Assembly: GCA_002781265.1 (NCBI GenBank)
Contig: PETS01000146.1
Coordinates: 1 to 13,039 of the forward strand
Direction of reading: 5' to 3'
DNA from: Candidatus Falkowbacteria bacterium CG02_land_8_20_14_3_00_36_14
Lineage (GTDB): Bacteria > Patescibacteriota > Patescibacteriia > Patescibacteriales > UM-FILTER-36-11
DNA length: 13,039 nt
Part shown: positions 11,924 to 13,039 of the stretch, piece by piece
Layout of the letters: the number at the start of each line of letters is the position of its first letter
How positions within the stretch are numbered: position 1 is the first letter of the stretch
Made by a program: the position numbers and the translations under genes
Notes under the pieces: model-generated
Told to the model about the DNA's origin: nothing
Databases searched by the model: none
Seen by the model: the letters and a program-made list of their open reading frames with translations, nothing else

Positions 11924-12520
11924 ATGAACTATCCTCCGGCTATCCAAAAATTAATAGACCAATTCGCGAAATTGCCTACCGTCGGGCCTAAAACCGCGGA
12001 GCGGTATGTTTTTTATTTATTAAAACAGCCGAAGGAAATAATAAATAACTTTGCTAAAAATTTATCTGTCTTAACGGATAAAATAACGATATGCAAAAAT
12101 TGCTATGCCTATACCCAAACCAGCCCTTGCCCGATTTGCTCTTCGGACAAGCGGAATAAAAATTTGCTGTGCGTAGTGGCCGACTACCGCAACATGATAA
12201 CCATAGAATCAACCGGACAATATAACGGATATTATCATGTCTTAGGCGGACATTTGAACGCTATAAAAGGAATTAAGCCGGAAAATTTAAATATTAATAC
12301 CTTGATTAAAAAAGCTAAAAACGAAAAATACAAAGAAATAATTCTTGCCTTAAGCCCGAATATGGAAGGAGAAACAACAGCTTTGTATCTGGTAAAAATA
12401 TTAAAGCCGTATAAATTAAAAATTACCCGCTTGGCGAAAGGCCTGCCGGTCGGGGCGGATTTGGAATATGCTGATGAAATAACCCTGACTAACGCTTTAA
12501 AATATAGAAATGAATTATAA
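11924..12520 (+). CDS. recR: Recombination mediator protein RecR
   Basis: A 198-residue RecR, which acts with RecO and RecF to load RecA on gapped DNA. Domains in order: N-terminal helix-hairpin-helix (LPTVGPKTAERYVFYLL, 17-33), a C4 zinc finger (C57, C60, C69, C72), the Toprim domain from about 81 (LLCVVADYRN), YHVLGGHLNAIKGIKPENL, and ALSPNMEGETTALYL. The C-terminal Walker-B-like tail is KGLPVGADLEYADEITLTNAL. The conserved Toprim glutamate after CVV, usual in the family, is Ala here (A86) with Asp next to it. RecR Toprim domains are not known as catalysts, so function is probably kept. The gene follows ybaB after 29 AT-rich bases and ends before a bidirectional terminator. Confidence 0.96.
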   Translation: MNYPPAIQKLIDQFAKLPTVGPKTAERYVFYLLKQPKEIINNFAKNLSVLTDKITICKNCYAYTQTSPCPICSSDKRNKNLLCVVADYRNMITIESTGQYNGYYHVLGGHLNAIKGIKPENLNINTLIKKAKNEKYKEIILALSPNMEGETTALYLVKILKPYKLKITRLAKGLPVGADLEYADEITLTNALKYRNEL

Positions 12521-12573
12521 GCTTATTTAGCGCTTTAATATTAAATAATATCAACACTAATCGCAAACCATCA

Positions 12574-12606
12574 AAAAAACCGCCTTCAAAATGAATGCGG
12601 TTTTTT
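12574..12606. terminator. Bidirectional rho-independent terminator between recR and rplU
   Basis: The stem AAAAAACCGC (12574-12583) pairs with GCGGTTTTTT (12597-12606). After one mismatch the stem continues as TTCA/TGAA around an AAA loop. A- and T-runs on both sides let it work for both convergent genes. Confidence 0.88.
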
Positions 12607-12641
12607 GTATTTCATAACAATAAAACATTGTTGTTTAAAAT

Positions 12642-12956
12642 TTAAGCAATACCGGTAATTTTTATCTGGGAATAATGCTGGCGGTGGCCAATGTTTCTTT
12701 TATATCTGGTTTTACTTTTATATTTAATAACATGAACTTTTTTTCCTTGGCCATGCGCCAATATTTTGCCTTCTACTTTATTTCCCAATGAAGGCTTGCC
12801 AATACTTACTTCCCGGGCGTCAGCCGACGCTATTAATAAAGTATCAAATTTAACCTTGGAACCGTCATTGGCCGGCAACTTTTCTATTTTTATTATATCG
12901 CCGATTTTAACTTTGTATTGTTTTCCGCCAGTTTTAATGACTGCCATTTTAGACAT
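12642..12956 (-). CDS. rplU: 50S ribosomal protein L21
   Basis: A 104-residue L21 that binds 23S rRNA in the large subunit. It has the universal opening MAVIKTGGKQYKVKIGD and the C-terminal signature KYKSKTRYKRNIGHRQHYSQIKI (about 78-100). I start it at 12956 (MSKMAV), which gives the family's usual length. The ATG at 12947 is equally possible and gives the most common start. The more distant ATG at 13016 is rejected because it would include a predicted promoter and hairpin. No Shine-Dalgarno sequence is visible. The gene normally precedes rpmA, but here it ends at the terminator facing recR and no rpmA follows downstream. It has its own near-consensus promoter. Confidence 0.95.
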   Translation of the reverse strand: MSKMAVIKTGGKQYKVKIGDIIKIEKLPANDGSKVKFDTLLIASADAREVSIGKPSLGNKVEGKILAHGQGKKVHVIKYKSKTRYKRNIGHRQHYSQIKITGIA

Positions 12957-12982
12957 AAAAAAAATATTAATTAAAAATAAAA

Positions 12983-12999
12983 ACCGCAATGCTCGCGGT
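12983..12999 (-). promoter_or_regulatory. Hairpin plus T-rich run in the rplU leader
   Basis: On the minus strand ACCGCG-AGCAT-TGCGGT folds as a 6-base stem (one G-T wobble) with a 5-base loop, followed directly by TTTTATTTTT. It lies at the predicted 5' end of the rplU message. It looks like a weak terminator or attenuator, an L21 autoregulation site, or an mRNA-protecting cap hairpin. Confidence 0.45.
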
Positions 13000-13005
13000 A
13001 TTATT

Positions 13006-13033
13006 ATTATACTCAAAACTAAAAAAAAGTCAA
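13006..13033 (-). promoter_or_regulatory. Near-consensus sigma70 promoter of rplU
   Basis: On the minus strand -35 TTGACT (13028-13033) and -10 TATAAT (13006-13011) are 16 bases apart, matching consensus at 5 of 6 and 6 of 6. The predicted start near 12999 leaves a leader of about 43 bases before the ATG at 12956. Confidence 0.72.
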
Positions 13034-13039
13034 TACATT

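Noticed and set aside
12957..13016. Longer rplU start at 13016
   Set aside because: The extra 20 residues are not part of L21, and the region holds the leader hairpin and overlaps the promoter -10 box.

Overview
The window looks like a chromosomal piece of an AT-rich, small-genome bacterium, most likely a member of the Candidate Phyla Radiation (Patescibacteria, Parcubacteria-like). This assignment is an inference. It rests on compact AT-rich genes that nearly all end in TAA, few Shine-Dalgarno sequences, short versions of housekeeping proteins, and GC-rich palindromic repeats scattered through the intergenic DNA. The standard bacterial code fits all genes; UGA is not needed as a sense codon.

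Left part (1-4148, all minus strand): a surface-sugar and envelope block. It holds the 5' part of rfbB (dTDP-glucose 4,6-dehydratase), an RmlC-like cupin epimerase/isomerase, two paralogous HIT-family nucleotide-binding proteins, a 65-residue two-helix membrane protein, and a 478-residue membrane-anchored, cysteine-free exported protein of unknown function. Three repeat elements with GTCAT...ATGAC ends lie between these genes.

Middle part (4651-8623, plus strand): a tight three-gene cassette with gaps of 4 and 15 bases. It encodes an EcoRI-family adenine methyltransferase, a DUF262-HNH nuclease-type protein, and a 582-residue protein with three membrane segments and a long cytosolic domain that I cannot assign to a family. 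Its codon use (A/T-ending, such as GCA, GGA and CGT) differs from the GCC/GGC-rich housekeeping genes on either side, and repeats flank it. I read it as a horizontally acquired modification-dependent or restriction-type defence island. The membrane protein is the least explained part.

Right-centre part (8624-10054): repeat-rich DNA with two broken-frame genes. A DUF559 (VSR-like) nuclease gene sits between arrays of CCCCCTTT-N4-AAAGGGGG hairpins. Its frame break falls on a canonical -1 slippery heptamer followed directly by UGA. A small metal cupin gene is broken at an A7 tract.

Right part (10148-12956): housekeeping genes. dnaB, ybaB and recR run on the plus strand, then a bidirectional terminator, then rplU (L21) convergent on the minus strand with a near-consensus sigma70 promoter and a hairpin at the predicted 5' end of its mRNA.
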